This document shows positions 49,564 through 57,966 of a DNA stretch of 64,000 nucleotides, piece after piece; position 1 is the stretch's first letter; each line of letters opens with the position of its first letter. A model generated the notes under the pieces. It was not told the origin of the DNA. It saw only the letters and a program-made list of their open reading frames with translations, and made no database searches. The stretch spans positions 1 to 64,000 of the forward strand of contig JAKSMC010000007.1 of the NCBI GenBank assembly GCA_024400835.1, in the 5' to 3' direction. This DNA is from Bacteroidales bacterium. Lineage in GTDB: Bacteria > Bacteroidota > Bacteroidia > Bacteroidales > WCHB1-69. The position numbers and the translations under genes are program-made.

Positions 49564-51408
49564 ATGTCCAATAATAAATCCCATTTAGATATGAAACACA
49601 CATTCCTCTCTGTTTTTCTATTGGCTTTGGTGACTTTGGCCTCAGCCCAGACTTCTTGGAAACCCGCTGGCGATAAAATCAAAACTCCGTGGGCGGAACA
49701 GGTGAATCCTAACCAGGTGCTGCCCGAATATCCGCGCCCTATCTTGGAACGAACGCAATGGCAGAACCTCAACGGACTTTGGGATTATGCCATCCTCGAT
49801 AAAGGCAAGATGGAGCCCCAACAATATGATGGGCAGATTTTGGTGCCCTTCTGTGTGGAATCTTCCCTGTCGGGCGTGCAGAAGAGTGTGACCGAGAAAC
49901 AAGAACTGTGGTATCATCGCTCGTTTGATGTGCCCGCCGCTTGGAAAGGCAAACACATCATCCTTAACTTCGGTGCGGTAGATTGGCAAGCAGATGTCTA
50001 TGTAAACGATATCCACATTGGCACGCACAAGGGCGGCTATGCAGGTTTCTCCTTCGACATCACCCCTTATCTGAATCCGAAGGGACATCAGAAACTCGTG
50101 GTGCGCGTGTGGGACCCTACCGACAAGGGCTATCAACCCATCGGCAAGCAAACCCTTACGCCCAATTCTATTTGGTACACGGCTGTCACGGGCATTTGGC
50201 AAACCGTCTGGATGGAACCCGTAGACGCAAACTATATTACCAATGTGAAATCGGCCGCCGATATTCAAAACGGCACGTTGGAGCTGACCTTGCGCAGCGC
50301 ATTGGATAACCCTAACGACCTGGTCGAAGCCGTCCTGATGGATGGCGCCAAGGAGGTGTCCCGTGCTAAAGGCATCGCAAACGGTACCCTTCGCATGGCT
50401 GTGCCAGACGCAAAATTGTGGTCGCCGGAACATCCGTTCCTCTATACGCTGAAACTCACGCTCTGGCGCGATGGGCGAAAGTTGGACGAAGCCCGCTCTT
50501 ACGCCGCCATGCGTACCATTGCCGCTGTTCGCGATTGGGACAATGGAATCTACCGTATGCAGCTTAATGGCGAAAACTATTTCCAATATGGTCCGCTGGA
50601 TCAGGGCTGGTTCCCTGACGGCCTCTATACGGCGCCTACCGATGAGGCCTTGCTGTTCGACATCCGCAAAACGAAGGAACTCGGCTTCAATATGATTCGC
50701 AAACATGTCAAGGTGGAACCGGACCGCTGGTACTACTATTGCGACCGCGAGGGCATCCTCGTATGGCAGGATATGCCGAGCGGCGACATGGGCAATGGCT
50801 GGGAACCTTATAAGTACAATGGCGGTACTGACCAGAATCGTACCTCACAATCGGCACAGAACTATTATGACGAGTGGACCGCTATCATGGATCAGCGCGG
50901 GCAACACCCCTGCGTGGTGGTTTGGGTGCCCTTCAATGAGGCTTGGGGACAGTTTGAAACCCAGAAGGTGGTCGATTATATCAAGAGCATGGACCCTACG
51001 CGCTTGGTGAACCCGGCCAGCGGCGGCAATCATCGCGATTGTGGCGACATCTTCGATTTTCATCATTATCCCAATCCCGCTATGTTTCTCAGCGACCCGG
51101 GACGTGTGAATGTGCTGGGCGAGTATGGCGGCATCGGACTGCCCTTGGAAGGACATCTTTGGTTCGCCGACAAAAACTGGGGCTATGTGAAGTTCCAAAG
51201 CAAGGAGGAGGTGACAAAGCAATATTTGGAATATGCTGAAATGCTCAAGACCCTCATCCCACGGGGCTATTCGGCTGCCGTCTATACGCAAACCACCGAT
51301 GTGGAAGGCGAGGTGAACGGCCTGATGACTTATGACCGCAAGGAGATGAAGATGGATGTCGAACAAGTCCGCAAAGTGAACCAGGAGGTTATCCACACAC
51401 TCAAGTAG
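49564..51408 (+). CDS. GH2 family beta-glycosidase (beta-galactosidase/glucuronidase type)
   Basis: 614 aa; signal peptide (HTFLSVFLLALVTLASAQ). ATG 49591 would be an alternative start. The sugar-binding jelly roll has LWYHRSFDVPAAWKGKHIIL and FGAVDWQADVYVND; the Ig-like domain follows. The TIM barrel carries the acid/base Glu in WVPFNEAWGQFE and the probable nucleophile in VLGEYGGIG. It is short for GH2 and lacks the large C-terminal extensions of LacZ. It probably acts in the periplasm on beta-linked galactose or glucuronic acid and lies next to an aldose epimerase. Confidence 0.92.
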   Translation: MSNNKSHLDMKHTFLSVFLLALVTLASAQTSWKPAGDKIKTPWAEQVNPNQVLPEYPRPILERTQWQNLNGLWDYAILDKGKMEPQQYDGQILVPFCVESSLSGVQKSVTEKQELWYHRSFDVPAAWKGKHIILNFGAVDWQADVYVNDIHIGTHKGGYAGFSFDITPYLNPKGHQKLVVRVWDPTDKGYQPIGKQTLTPNSIWYTAVTGIWQTVWMEPVDANYITNVKSAADIQNGTLELTLRSALDNPNDLVEAVLMDGAKEVSRAKGIANGTLRMAVPDAKLWSPEHPFLYTLKLTLWRDGRKLDEARSYAAMRTIAAVRDWDNGIYRMQLNGENYFQYGPLDQGWFPDGLYTAPTDEALLFDIRKTKELGFNMIRKHVKVEPDRWYYYCDREGILVWQDMPSGDMGNGWEPYKYNGGTDQNRTSQSAQNYYDEWTAIMDQRGQHPCVVVWVPFNEAWGQFETQKVVDYIKSMDPTRLVNPASGGNHRDCGDIFDFHHYPNPAMFLSDPGRVNVLGEYGGIGLPLEGHLWFADKNWGYVKFQSKEEVTKQYLEYAEMLKTLIPRGYSAAVYTQTTDVEGEVNGLMTYDRKEMKMDVEQVRKVNQEVIHTLK

Positions 51409-51421
51409 CGCGAGGGGCAAA

Positions 51422-51560
51422 TAGTTTCAGGTTTCAGGTTTCAAGTTTCAAGTGGGGGACTCCCCAAAGGTCAATGTCAATAGTCATAGTGTAAAAGTAG
51501 ATAAGTAGAAAGGTAGAAAAGTAGTGGGGGCACTCCGAAATGCTAATGGCTAACGACTTA
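51422..51560. repeat. Composite intergenic repeat: heptamers, palindrome, GTAG units
   Basis: Four TTTCAGG/TTTCAAG units (51424-51452), a palindromic segment TGGGG-GACT-CCCCA (51453-51466), TCAATGTCAATAGTCATAG (51471-51489), 8-bp AAAAGTAG-type units (51492-51524), then a GGGGGCACTCC echo and CTAATGGCTAACGA (51543-51556). It is the longest copy of the composite family. Confidence 0.72.
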
Positions 51561-51575
51561 CTAAAAAATCGTACA

Positions 51576-52688
51576 ATGAAAAAAAACATAATGATAATTA
51601 TCTTGGCAGCGGTCGTCGTAGGTACGGCTTGCCAATCGCAAAATAAAGCAGCAATGACATACAATGGTAAAGAGGTGGGCGTCTATACGCTCCAAAACAA
51701 GAACGGCATGATCGTGCGCATCACCAACTTCGGCGGGCGCATCGTCTCCCTTATCGTGCCGGATGAAAACGGTGAAATGCAAGACGTGGTACTCGGCTTT
51801 GACAGCATTCCGGACTACTATCCGGAGAATCACTCGTCCGACTTCGGCGCTGCCATTGGACGCTATGCCAATCGTTTGAGAAATGGACAAATCACGGTGG
51901 ATGGCAAAGTTATACAGCTGCCGCGCAACAACGGCCCGCACTGCCTGCACGGCGGTCCTACGGGCTGGCAATACCAGGTCTATGATGTGGAATCGGTTAG
52001 TGACAGCCAACTGGTGCTGGCGCTGACCAGTCCTGATGGCGACAATAACTTCCCAGGTACGGTGAATGCCCGTGTGACCTATACGCTTACAGACTGTAAC
52101 GAACTGGAAATACATTACGAAGCCACTACCGACAAGACTACTGTCATCAATATGACGAATCACGCCTACTTCAATTTGAATGGCGATGGCCGTACCACGA
52201 TTCTCAACCATTTGCTGACGCTGAACGCGGACCGTTACACACCGATTGACTCTACCTATATCCCGTTGGGCGAGCTACTCCCTGTGGAAGGCACGCCTAT
52301 GGACTTTCGCAAAGCCAAAGCCGTCGGGACAGATATACTGGCCGACTTCGAGCAGTTGCGCAATGGCAACGGCTACGACCACAATTGGGTGCTCAACACC
52401 CAAGGTGACAGCACGCAGGTGTGCGCCCGCCTGGAGAGCCCTACTACAGGCATTGTGTTAGAAGTCTTCACTACAGAACCCGGCATTCAGGTCTATACGG
52501 GCAATTTCTTAGACGGGACCGTGAAAGGCAAGGGTGGAGTGGCCTACCCGCAGCGCAGCGCCATCTGTTTGGAAACGCAGAAATATCCCGACTCCCCGAA
52601 TAACCATTGGGCAGAGTCCAACGCCTACCTCAAGCCAGGCGAAAAATATAACAGTTGGACGAAATTTAAATTCTCAGTGGGGAAATGA
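51576..52688 (+). CDS. galM: Aldose 1-epimerase lipoprotein
   Basis: 370 aa from ATG 51576, which gives a lipoprotein signal (IMIIILAAVVVGTAC). Family signatures are ITNFGGRIVSLIVPD, GAAIGRYANRLRNGQ, the catalytic His region MTNHAYFNLNGDG, YDHNWVL, the catalytic Glu in VFTTEPGIQVYTGNF, and ICLETQKYPDSPN. It interconverts sugar anomers, here probably in the periplasm beside the GH2 enzyme. It is convergent with bcp. Confidence 0.93.
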   Translation: MKKNIMIIILAAVVVGTACQSQNKAAMTYNGKEVGVYTLQNKNGMIVRITNFGGRIVSLIVPDENGEMQDVVLGFDSIPDYYPENHSSDFGAAIGRYANRLRNGQITVDGKVIQLPRNNGPHCLHGGPTGWQYQVYDVESVSDSQLVLALTSPDGDNNFPGTVNARVTYTLTDCNELEIHYEATTDKTTVINMTNHAYFNLNGDGRTTILNHLLTLNADRYTPIDSTYIPLGELLPVEGTPMDFRKAKAVGTDILADFEQLRNGNGYDHNWVLNTQGDSTQVCARLESPTTGIVLEVFTTEPGIQVYTGNFLDGTVKGKGGVAYPQRSAICLETQKYPDSPNNHWAESNAYLKPGEKYNSWTKFKFSVGK

Positions 52689-52712
52689 TGGGGATATTGT
52701 CCTTGCCGGCCG

Positions 52713-53159
52713 TTATTTCAGCAATTGAGCCGTGTGGTTTTTGGTGTCTACTTTGGCGACAGCGTCGATGATAGTGCCTTGTTCGTCGATTACATACGTG
52801 GTGCGCAGAGTGCCCATACATTCTCGTCCGCACATTTTCTTGAGCCCCCAGGCTTCGTAGGCTTGGAGAATGACACATTCCTTGTCGGAAATGAGGTGGA
52901 AGGGGAGTTCGTATTTGGCGATGAATTTCTGATGGGAGGCGGCAGAATCCTTGCTGACGCCCAATACTTCATAGCCCAAAGCGAGAAATCTCTGGTAGTT
53001 GTCGCGTAGGTCGCAGGCCTCGGCCGTGCAGCCAGGTGTGCTATCCTTGGGATAGAAATAAAGAACGAGTTTCTTGCCAGAGAAATCGCTTAATTTCACG
53101 GTGCTGCCGTTTTCGTCTGTGCCCACAAAATCAGGGGCTTTGGTTCCAATTGCTAACAT
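52713..53159 (-). CDS. bcp: Thiol peroxidase, peroxiredoxin BCP type
   Basis: 148 aa. Peroxiredoxin signatures: APDFVGTDENGSTVKLSDFS, VLYFYPKDSTPGCTAEACDL with peroxidatic and resolving Cys five residues apart (PGCTAEAC), and VLGVSKDSAASHQKF. It reduces peroxides with thioredoxin as donor. It is the last of a short minus-strand group with the PH-domain gene, 24 bp apart. Confidence 0.95.
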   Translation of the reverse strand: MLAIGTKAPDFVGTDENGSTVKLSDFSGKKLVLYFYPKDSTPGCTAEACDLRDNYQRFLALGYEVLGVSKDSAASHQKFIAKYELPFHLISDKECVILQAYEAWGLKKMCGRECMGTLRTTYVIDEQGTIIDAVAKVDTKNHTAQLLK

Positions 53160-53183
53160 AGTGCGTTAATTGTTTGTTCGTTT

Positions 53184-53558
53184 CTACAAAAGATGACTTG
53201 CCAAAGAACGCTGGATGCCCTTGACGTCTATTTTACGGCTGAACTCTTTTTTGATAGGGAATTCAGAACCTTTGACCCAGATTTTCATTTCGCAGTCGTC
53301 ATCTAAAGTGCCGGCTGTTTCAACTGAAAATTGGACGATGGAACTGTACGGGATGGAACGGTACTCGCGTTTGCTGCCCGTCATGCCTTGCACATCCAGC
53401 ATGATGATTCGTTTGTTGGTGAACACCCACTTGTCGCGAATCAGACTGTAAGCGGATTCCAAAACTTCTCCTTCGCATAAAATAGGAGAAAACTCGTGCT
53501 CTAAAGCGGCTACGTCCACTTCGGTGGCGTTGCCCAATAAATGATTGATAAGACCCAT
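53184..53558 (-). CDS. Bacterial PH domain protein (bPH_1/YvbH type)
   Basis: 124 aa from ATG 53558; the longer open frame to 53672 has an implausible start. MGLINHLLGNATEVD, the KWVFTNKRIIMLDVQGMTGS core with K-x-E-Y-R-S-I-P, and VKGSEFPIKKEFSRKIDV match the bPH_1 family at its usual length. Function unknown; cytoplasmic. Confidence 0.9.
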   Translation of the reverse strand: MGLINHLLGNATEVDVAALEHEFSPILCEGEVLESAYSLIRDKWVFTNKRIIMLDVQGMTGSKREYRSIPYSSIVQFSVETAGTLDDDCEMKIWVKGSEFPIKKEFSRKIDVKGIQRSLASHLL

Positions 53559-53622
53559 AATCGTGTGTTTTATTCGGTTGGTTAACTGTTTTTGTTGTAT
53601 CTGTTCTACAAATCTGAAAATG

Positions 53623-53928
53623 TTACTGATGCTCGGCTTCAAGCAGGAAACTGACGGGGCGGAAGCCGTCATTGCACGAAATCATGGCGGAGTAGGGGTC
53701 CTTCATCCAGCCGTCATAGAAGTTGCCGCCGCCATTGGCCAAGACCTCCACAAATTCCTTCATAGAACCCCATGCGCTTTCGCAGAAGTTCTCGGGACAT
53801 TGCCCGTTTTTGGAAATGAAAATCTGACCTTCGTGCAGATCGCAGGCGTGCTCTATAGGGTTCTCGTACTTCTCCATTAAGTCTGGGTAACACGCTTTTC
53901 GGATAACAGTGATTTTTACGTCTTTCAT
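53623..53928 (-). CDS. TIGR04076 family protein
   Basis: 101 aa from ATG 53928. KITVIRKACYPDLMEKYE, HEGQIFISKNGQCPENFCES and SCNDGFRPVSFLLEAE match the TIGR04076 family, small Cys-containing cytoplasmic proteins of unknown role. It has its own promoter and lies between the PH-domain gene and the arginine deiminase-like gene. Confidence 0.85.
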   Translation of the reverse strand: MKDVKITVIRKACYPDLMEKYENPIEHACDLHEGQIFISKNGQCPENFCESAWGSMKEFVEVLANGGGNFYDGWMKDPYSAMISCNDGFRPVSFLLEAEHQ

Positions 53929-53953
53929 AGAAGTCATGTGTGTGATAGGGCAG

Positions 53954-53961
53954 CAAAAATA
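53954..53961 (-). promoter_or_regulatory. -7 element of the TIGR04076 gene
   Basis: TATTTTTG on the minus strand, 26 bp before the start codon. Confidence 0.5.
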
Positions 53962-54003
53962 CAATTTTTATCACACGGGCATCGGTAATCCGAAATTTTC
54001 ATG

Positions 54004-54011
54004 TATATTTG
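54004..54011 (+). promoter_or_regulatory. -7 element of the arginine deiminase-like gene
   Basis: TATATTTG followed by CAGCGC, 29 bp before ATG 54040. No clear -33 TTG. Confidence 0.5.
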
Positions 54012-54039
54012 CAGCGCTTTATTGATAAAACGTAAAAGT

Positions 54040-55257
54040 ATGGAAGTCAATCGTTTAACATCTCTATTAGCCAGCGTAAAAGGCGTTTCTCCGAAAGCAG
54101 AATATAGTCCCGCACAATTAATCTTAATGCATCAGCCCGGTTTGGAGCTGTTTGACGGCGTCATTCATCCCGCAGCCGCTCTGTATGAACATTATTTTGA
54201 TGTGGATGCTGCTGCTATGGAGCACAAAGGCTATCAGGCTATGTTGCGCAATAACAACATCCAGGTCCTGACAGTTCGCGAAGTGCTGATGGATGTTGAC
54301 ATTGATATCCTCCGCCAAATGGCTGAAAAAGTACTTGTTTACGATGCTGAAGGCACTTCTCTCAATAAAGATGAAGTGGACAGCTATCGCAAACTGGTGC
54401 TTAATAAGATGTCAAAAACGGATTTGGTTAGAACTTTGCTGCTTCGTCCAGTCGTCCATTTGAAAGAAACGAATACCAATACCGGTTTCGCTGCTCAATA
54501 TGAACATCGTCCGTTGATGAATATGTACTTTATGCGCGACCAGTCAATATCTACCCCCAAGGGACAGATCCTCTGTAAACTGAACTCCTCGCAACGCAGC
54601 GAAGAAGTCGATATCGTCGAACTTTGCTACAAGCATTTAGGCATAGAACCGGTTTATAAAATCCAAGGTGAAAACAGTTTCTTGGAGGGTGGCGACTATA
54701 TCCCGTTTGGCAATATGGGCCTCATCGGACAGGGCCTCCGCACAACGCAAGGCGCTATTGATGAGATGCTGGCCGCTGATGTTATCGGCCACGATATGCT
54801 CGTGGTGGTGCGCGACCATCTCAAAGATCAGTACCAAATGCATTTGGATACATATTTCAACATTATCGACCGCGACCTGGCAACCATGTGCTTCAACCGC
54901 TATGACGCACAAGATGAGTCTGACGAAAACTTCCTGACGATAGATGTTTATTCTCGCGAACCGGGCACGAAAGAGTACCATGAGGATATGAGATATCACG
55001 GCATGTCATTCAAGAAGTTCTTGGATGAACAAGGTGTTCACGTCATCCGCGTACAGAAATCTGACGCCGACCATTATGCCAATAACTTCTTGGCTATCGA
55101 TGCCCGCCATATTATGTCTGTTGCCGGACAGTCCGAGCAACTGCAGAAAGAGTATGAAAAATACGGCGTGAATGTGGAATGGGTGCCGTTAGACAACCTG
55201 ATTGGCGGTTATGGCGCTGCGCACTGCATGACGCAGGTTCTCAGAAGAATCGAGTAA
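54040..55257 (+). CDS. Arginine deiminase-like guanidino-modifying enzyme
   Basis: 405 aa from ATG 54040. The ADI/amidinotransferase fold is shown by YFMRDQSISTPKG, ENSFLEGGDYIPFG, the HLDTYFNIIDRDLATM block with catalytic His, NNFLAIDARHIMSVAGQSE and the C-terminal GGYGAAHCMTQVLRR with the catalytic Cys at about 396. Classical ADI has an RGRGGPxCM-type end; here it is GGYGAAHCM, so arginine deiminase activity is not certain. No carbamate kinase or ornithine transcarbamylase genes are nearby. It has its own promoter and a strong terminator. Confidence 0.85.
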   Translation: MEVNRLTSLLASVKGVSPKAEYSPAQLILMHQPGLELFDGVIHPAAALYEHYFDVDAAAMEHKGYQAMLRNNNIQVLTVREVLMDVDIDILRQMAEKVLVYDAEGTSLNKDEVDSYRKLVLNKMSKTDLVRTLLLRPVVHLKETNTNTGFAAQYEHRPLMNMYFMRDQSISTPKGQILCKLNSSQRSEEVDIVELCYKHLGIEPVYKIQGENSFLEGGDYIPFGNMGLIGQGLRTTQGAIDEMLAADVIGHDMLVVVRDHLKDQYQMHLDTYFNIIDRDLATMCFNRYDAQDESDENFLTIDVYSREPGTKEYHEDMRYHGMSFKKFLDEQGVHVIRVQKSDADHYANNFLAIDARHIMSVAGQSEQLQKEYEKYGVNVEWVPLDNLIGGYGAAHCMTQVLRRIE

Positions 55258-55277
55258 TTAGTTTTCTATTCATAAAA

Positions 55278-55311
55278 AAAGCGGCAGGAAACAATCGTTT
55301 TCTGCCGCTTT
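55278..55311. terminator. Bidirectional terminator between convergent genes
   Basis: Stem of 15 bp (AAAGCGGCAGGAAAC with GTTTTCTGCCGCTTT, one G-T pair) with flanking A/T runs on both sides. Confidence 0.88.
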
Positions 55312-55332
55312 CTATGCTGCGCTTTTTGGATT

Positions 55333-56472
55333 TTATTTTTTGCCCATTTTGATGAGTTCGTATTGGCGTGTCCCCAAGCCTATTTTTTCACCGTGGATAA
55401 GTTGTGTCTCCCATTCGGATTCCGGGGTGGTGTTTTTGAAGTGGTCGTGGTGGTCGACGAAGTCGTGCTGGTGCAGATGGTCGCCAAGAACGGAGTCGCG
55501 GATGGGTTCGGCTTTAAGACAGGCGTCTGCGCAGGCCTGGTCCAATGCTACAGGGTCGAATGATGCGAACATTCCGATGTTGGGTAGGATGGGGGCATCA
55601 TTCTCGGCATGGCAGTCGCAATAAGGGGAAACATCTACGATGAGCGATATGTGGAAACAGTCACGGCCTTGTACCACGGCTTTGGTGTATTCGGCCATTT
55701 TTGCGTTGAGTGTGGAGATGGCTTGGTCTTGTGCGAAGTCGATGGCGTCGAAGTTGCAGGCTCCTAAACATCTTCCACATCCGACGCAGTTGTCTAAGTT
55801 GACTTCCATCTTCCGTGTCTCTTCGTTGAAAACGAGCCCGTTGTTGGCACATTCGCGTAAGCAGGTTTTACATCCACGGCATTTTTTCTCTTTGATGATG
55901 GGTTTGCCGTTGGAGTGTTGGTCCTTTTTCCCGGCACGAGAGCCGCAGCCCATGCCTATGTTTTTGATAGCGCCACCGAACCCGGTCATTTCATGACCCT
56001 TGAAGTGTGTAAGGCTGATAAAGACGTCGGCATCCATCACCGCACGACCGATACGCGCTTCTTTGGTGTATTCGCCGCCTTCTACAGGAACGGCAATGTC
56101 ATCGGTGCCTTTCAGCCCGTCGCCGATGATGACCGGGCAGCCAACTGTCAGCGGGGTGAAGCCGTTCTCCCAAGCGCATTCCAAGTGCTCGAGCGCGTTC
56201 TTACGAGAGCCTGGGTACATGGTGTTGCAGTCTGTGAGGAATGGCTTGCCACCGAGCTCTTTGACCAGATCCACAATGGCTTTGGCGTAGTTGGGACGTA
56301 GATAACTGATATTGCCCAATTCTCCGAAATGCAGTTTGATGGCGACGAACTTGCCATCCATGTCAATGTTTCCGATGCCTGCGGTGCGGGCCAACCGTTT
56401 GAGCTTTGCCGGCATGCTCTCACCAAAATAGGCGGTCCGGAAGTCTGTGAAAAATACTTTTGAAGGTTCCAT
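55333..56472 (-). CDS. DUF362 protein with two [4Fe-4S] ferredoxin motifs
   Basis: 379 aa. The DUF362 part (KLHFGELGNISYLRPNYAKA, KPFLTDCNTMYPGSRKN, FKGHEMTGFGGAIKNIGMGC) is followed by a bacterial ferredoxin insert with two CxxCxxCxxxC clusters (KCRGCKTCLRECANN, NCVGCGRCLGACNF at about 205-250). It is an iron-sulfur electron-transfer or uncharacterised redox protein, widespread in anaerobes. No signal peptide. Next to an Msr fusion gene, 67 bp away. Confidence 0.92.
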   Translation of the reverse strand: MEPSKVFFTDFRTAYFGESMPAKLKRLARTAGIGNIDMDGKFVAIKLHFGELGNISYLRPNYAKAIVDLVKELGGKPFLTDCNTMYPGSRKNALEHLECAWENGFTPLTVGCPVIIGDGLKGTDDIAVPVEGGEYTKEARIGRAVMDADVFISLTHFKGHEMTGFGGAIKNIGMGCGSRAGKKDQHSNGKPIIKEKKCRGCKTCLRECANNGLVFNEETRKMEVNLDNCVGCGRCLGACNFDAIDFAQDQAISTLNAKMAEYTKAVVQGRDCFHISLIVDVSPYCDCHAENDAPILPNIGMFASFDPVALDQACADACLKAEPIRDSVLGDHLHQHDFVDHHDHFKNTTPESEWETQLIHGEKIGLGTRQYELIKMGKK

Positions 56473-56539
56473 TATTGATGTTTTTATTGTTATTTTCTGA
56501 TGAATATTTTCTTGATAATATGCGTCAATGCGGAAGCCG

Positions 56540-57514
56540 CTACGACCGCCGGCGTAGCTCTTTGGCTAACTTGAAGATTTCCTGACTCAAATGGCAATAG
56601 CCGTTGGGATTTTTGTCAAGATAGTCCTGATGGTATTCCTCTGCAGTGTAGAAACATTGCAAAGGCAATAATTCCACCATCAGTTTGGAACCTAAGGCGG
56701 ATTCTTGCTCTTTGAAGACCGCTTGTAAAGTTTTGAAATCTTGATTGTCGGAATAATAGATGCCCGTGCGGTAGCGCGAGCCTTCGTCTTCGCCCTGCTT
56801 GTTCAAACTCAAAGGATCGATGATTTTGAAGAAAAGTTCTGCCAATTCGTTCAATGTTATGACATTGGGATTGTAGCGGATATGCACACACTCGGCATGG
56901 CCTGTTGTATCCGTATAGACCTCTTTGTACGATGGATTCTTACTATTTCCGTTGGCAAAGCCCACCTCAGTAAAGGTCACGCCATCCACCATTTTGAAGA
57001 ATTTCTGTGCTCCCCAGAAACAGCCGGCCGCAAACCAGATGTCGCGTTCGGGACCGTAAATGTACGTCACAATTTCTTCCAAATAGAGTCGGTCGATTTC
57101 ATCGAAAGTGCCCAATTCACGACTGTCAATATCCAGCACAGCCACTATATGTCCGTTGTTCCAAACGGGCACGACGATTTCGCTGCGCGACTCGGAAGAG
57201 CAGGCGATGTGTCCGGGGAATTTTTCCACATCGGGCACAACGAGTGTCTGCTGTTGCTGCCAGGCGGTTCCGCACACGCCGTTCCCGTATGCGATGTGCG
57301 TGCAGGCGAGCGGCCCTTGAAACGGTCCCAACACCAATTCGTCGCACTGAACACGGTAGAACCCCGTCCACCAAAAGCCAAATTCCTGATGCAATAAGGC
57401 AGCAAGGTTGGCCATTTTGGCAATATCGTCATTTTCGTCCTCCATCAACGAACGAACTATGGGCAGTAAGGAGGAGTATTTTTCTTTTTTATCGTTAGTT
57501 ATGGTCTGCATCAT
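56540..57514 (-). CDS. Fusion of free-methionine-R-sulfoxide reductase and MsrA
   Basis: 324 aa. The N-terminal GAF-type fRMsr domain (1-155) has the three redox cysteines C71, C81 and C105 in the segments PLACTHIAYGNGVCGTAW and HIACSSESRSEIVVPVW. The C-terminal MsrA domain (about 158-324) has the catalytic C165 in AAGCFWGAQKFF, and TEVGFANGNSKNPSYKEV and HAECVHIRYNP. The first domain reduces free Met-R-sulfoxide, the second Met-S-sulfoxide, so one chain covers both stereoisomers of the free amino acid. Two-domain fusion in this order is unusual to me. Confidence 0.92.
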   Translation of the reverse strand: MMQTITNDKKEKYSSLLPIVRSLMEDENDDIAKMANLAALLHQEFGFWWTGFYRVQCDELVLGPFQGPLACTHIAYGNGVCGTAWQQQQTLVVPDVEKFPGHIACSSESRSEIVVPVWNNGHIVAVLDIDSRELGTFDEIDRLYLEEIVTYIYGPERDIWFAAGCFWGAQKFFKMVDGVTFTEVGFANGNSKNPSYKEVYTDTTGHAECVHIRYNPNVITLNELAELFFKIIDPLSLNKQGEDEGSRYRTGIYYSDNQDFKTLQAVFKEQESALGSKLMVELLPLQCFYTAEEYHQDYLDKNPNGYCHLSQEIFKLAKELRRRS

Positions 57515-57542
57515 TTAATCTGTATTACAATTTGAAAAAATA

Positions 57543-57902
57543 TTACGACACTATATGTGGTACAAAGACAATCAGTCCGACGATGGCGGCCGCTATAGCG
57601 CACCAAAGCACCGCGCCAGCTGCCATATCCTTGACTTTCCCGATGGCTTGGTCATATTCCGGTGACACTTTGTCCGCCAGTTCCTCTATCGCGGTATTGA
57701 AGGTCTCGGCTGCCAATACGATTCCGATGGCGAACACTACCGCTATCCACTCGAACTTGGAGAGGTGGAAGATTAGGCCCGCAGCAACGACGCAGACCGT
57801 TGCGAAAGCGTGTACAAAAGCATTTCCTCCCGCTGAAAACATAGTTCCGATTCCCCTGAAAGCATAGCTGAAACTCTTCAATCTTTTAGATATAAAACTC
57901 AT
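57543..57902 (-). CDS. dgkA: Diacylglycerol/undecaprenol kinase
   Basis: 119 aa. FSYAFRGIGTMFSAGGNAFV, three transmembrane helices, and the hallmark AAETFNTAIEELADKVSPEY, then KVKDMAAGAV with the conserved Glu/Asn residues. It phosphorylates diacylglycerol or undecaprenol at the inner membrane. It lies 28 bp upstream of the Msr fusion gene on the same strand. Confidence 0.94.
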   Translation of the reverse strand: MSFISKRLKSFSYAFRGIGTMFSAGGNAFVHAFATVCVVAAGLIFHLSKFEWIAVVFAIGIVLAAETFNTAIEELADKVSPEYDQAIGKVKDMAAGAVLWCAIAAAIVGLIVFVPHIVS

Positions 57903-57966
57903 AAATTCATTAATTTAACTGTTTTGCATACATATAAATTTCCTATGAAAACACATCAAGAAAAAA

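Noticed and set aside
49642..50706. 354-codon open frame opposite the GH2 gene
   Set aside because: The other strand carries an unmistakable GH2 enzyme; the antisense product has no family features.
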